Assembly (NCBI GenBank): GCA_022865595.1 | Contig: JALHTE010000119.1 | Span: forward strand, 1-47,242 | Reading direction: 5' to 3' | Length of the DNA: 47,242 bases | Source of the DNA: Steroidobacteraceae bacterium | GTDB taxonomy: Bacteria > Pseudomonadota > Gammaproteobacteria > Steroidobacterales > Steroidobacteraceae | Shown: one piece after another, positions 46,083 through 47,242 of the stretch | Layout: every line of letters starts with the position of its first letter | Numbering within the stretch: position 1 is the stretch's first letter | Program-made: the position numbers and the translations under genes | The notes under the pieces: generated by a model | Database searches by the model: none | Told to the model about the DNA's origin: nothing | Seen by the model: only the letters and a program-made list of their open reading frames with translations

Positions 46083-47242
46083 CGGCGCTCACCGCGCCAC
46101 CGCTGTCGCTCTACGTCCACCTGCCATGGTGCGTACGAAAGTGCCCGTATTGCGATTTCAATTCCCACGCCGTGCCGACCAATGGAATTCCTGAGACCGC
46201 TTATCTCGACGCGCTGCTGGGGGACCTCGACTTCGCTGCGCGCGAGGCCCGCGGGCGCGAGGTTGTCTCGGTGTTCTTCGGTGGCGGGACGCCGAGCCTG
46301 TTCTCCGCAGCAGCCGTAGCATCCGTCCTGGCCCGGACTCGCGAGCTGCTGCCGGTTGCTGGCGACGTCGAGGTTACGCTGGAGGCGAACCCGGGCACGG
46401 TGGAACACGGCGCCTTCGCTGCGTATCGCGATGCGGGGGTCAATCGCGTGTCGCTCGGCGCCCAGAGCTTCGACGATCGGTGCCTCGAGGCGCTTGGTCG
46501 CATTCACGCGAGCGACGAAATCGTCGCGGCAGTCGCGGAACTGCGCGCTGCGGGCATCGACAATTTCAACCTCGACCTGATGTACGGCCTGCCACAGCAG
46601 GCGCCGGACGGCGCTCGGCGCGACGTCGAGCGTGCCCTGGCACTCGAGCCCGCCCACATCTCGCATTACAACCTGACGCTGGAGCCGGGGACCGCTTTCG
46701 AGCGGCGTCCGCCGCGATTGCCGGACGAGGAGTCCGTGTACGAGATGCAGTCGTCCTGCCAGGAATTGCTGGCCGCCGCTGGGTACCGGCAGTACGAGGT
46801 CTCGGCTTACGCGCGGCCCGCGCGGCGCTGCAGGCACAACCTCAACTACTGGAAATTCGGTGACTACCTCGGCATCGGAGCCGGAGCTCACGGCAAGATT
46901 ACGGATGCCACGGCCGGACTCGTGATCCGTACCGAGCGGGTCCGCCAGCCAGGGCGGTACATGACCGCATTGCGTGCGGAAGAGCGGGTCGTCCTGCAGC
47001 GCGCTGTCGCGGAGGGTGACCTCGCGTTCGAGTTCTGCCTGAATGCATTGCGGCTGGTGGAGGGTTTCGACGAGTCCACGTTCCAGGCTCGCACGGGCCG
47101 ATCGTGGGCCACCGTAAAAGGCGTGGCTGCCGCCTGCGAACGGGGTCTGCTCGAGCGTACCCGGGCCGGACAATGGGCCGCGACCGCCCGGGGACGCTTG
47201 TTTCTCAATGACTTGCAGGCGATGTTCCTTACGGACGCGCCA
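46079..47242 (+). CDS. hemW: HemW radical SAM heme chaperone (3' end outside window)
   Basis: 388 codons seen with no stop before the window ends; about family length, so only a few residues are missing. Starts with GTG overlapping the rdgB stop (GTGA). YVHLPWCVRKCPYCDF carries CxxxCxxC without the extra Cys of HemN, the feature that separates HemW from coproporphyrinogen dehydrogenase. FFGGGTPSL, NLDLMYGLPQQ and GIGAGAHG follow. It transfers heme to target proteins and so may connect to the oxidase genes functionally, though not by position. Confidence 0.93.
   Translation, partial: MTALTAPPLSLYVHLPWCVRKCPYCDFNSHAVPTNGIPETAYLDALLGDLDFAAREARGREVVSVFFGGGTPSLFSAAAVASVLARTRELLPVAGDVEVTLEANPGTVEHGAFAAYRDAGVNRVSLGAQSFDDRCLEALGRIHASDEIVAAVAELRAAGIDNFNLDLMYGLPQQAPDGARRDVERALALEPAHISHYNLTLEPGTAFERRPPRLPDEESVYEMQSSCQELLAAAGYRQYEVSAYARPARRCRHNLNYWKFGDYLGIGAGAHGKITDATAGLVIRTERVRQPGRYMTALRAEERVVLQRAVAEGDLAFEFCLNALRLVEGFDESTFQARTGRSWATVKGVAAACERGLLERTRAGQWAATARGRLFLNDLQAMFLTDAP

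Overview
This window looks like the chromosome of a high-GC gammaproteobacterium. Two things suggest it: the gene order in several conserved blocks (yicC / PP2C-rph-rdgB-hemW, gmk-rpoZ-spoT, comF divergent from bioBFHCD, the coxBA-ctaG-coxC / SURF1-ctaA-cyoE cluster, mrcB with an LpoP-like lipoprotein) and uniformly GC-rich coding sequence. A lineage near Xanthomonadales, Nevskiales or Steroidobacterales is my inference; the window has no rRNA to test it. It is almost entirely core genome. I see no tRNA, rRNA, CRISPR array, prophage, toxin-antitoxin pair or recognisable transposase.

Layout. 1-2.65 kb: envC-like amidase activator and an S41 C-terminal processing protease. 2.7-4.55 kb: small membrane proteins (MAPEG, holin-like 4-TM, DUF2834-like, and one unknown). 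4.6-7.95 kb: two peptide importers from unrelated families (OPT and POT). 8.2-10.1 kb: dtd-tatA-tatB-tatC. 10.13-10.38 kb: an AT-rich, inverted-repeat-bounded island. 10.4-18.4 kb: leftward uvrD-trkA-trkH-mrcB-lpoP-like run. 18.5-20.2 kb: DUF885 metallopeptidase. 20.2-29.15 kb: aa3-type cytochrome c oxidase, its assembly factors and heme A synthesis (SURF1, Sco-like protein, ctaA, cyoE), ending in a VanZ-family gene. 29.3-34.0 kb: biotin operon bioB-F-H-C-D. 34.15-36.1 kb: comF and nhaA. 36.1-39.6 kb: ubiA, recG, ridA. 39.7-43.8 kb: spoT, rpoZ, gmk, yicC. 43.9 kb to the end: PP2C phosphatase, rph, rdgB, and hemW, which runs off the window.

How the genes work together. The cox block holds the catalytic subunits, the copper delivery factors (CtaG, Sco-like) and the enzymes turning heme B into heme O and heme A. 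The bio block covers BioC/BioH (pimeloyl moiety release) and BioF, BioD, BioB (ring assembly). It is preceded by a likely BirA operator that overlaps both the predicted bioB promoter and the comF start. mrcB and the TPR lipoprotein probably form a peptidoglycan synthase and its outer-membrane activator. EnvC and CtpA add envelope remodelling.

The most interesting non-genic signals are: (1) the AT-rich island at 10131-10378, with MITE-like ends and a predicted outward promoter into dtd; (2) a family of palindromes with core GGTGCCTGGCACC at three intergenic sites, one forming a perfect 30-bp inverted repeat that contains a stop codon; (3) the BirA-type operator; and (4) a second AT-rich spacer between bioC and bioD. 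I found no convincing wholly new multi-gene system.
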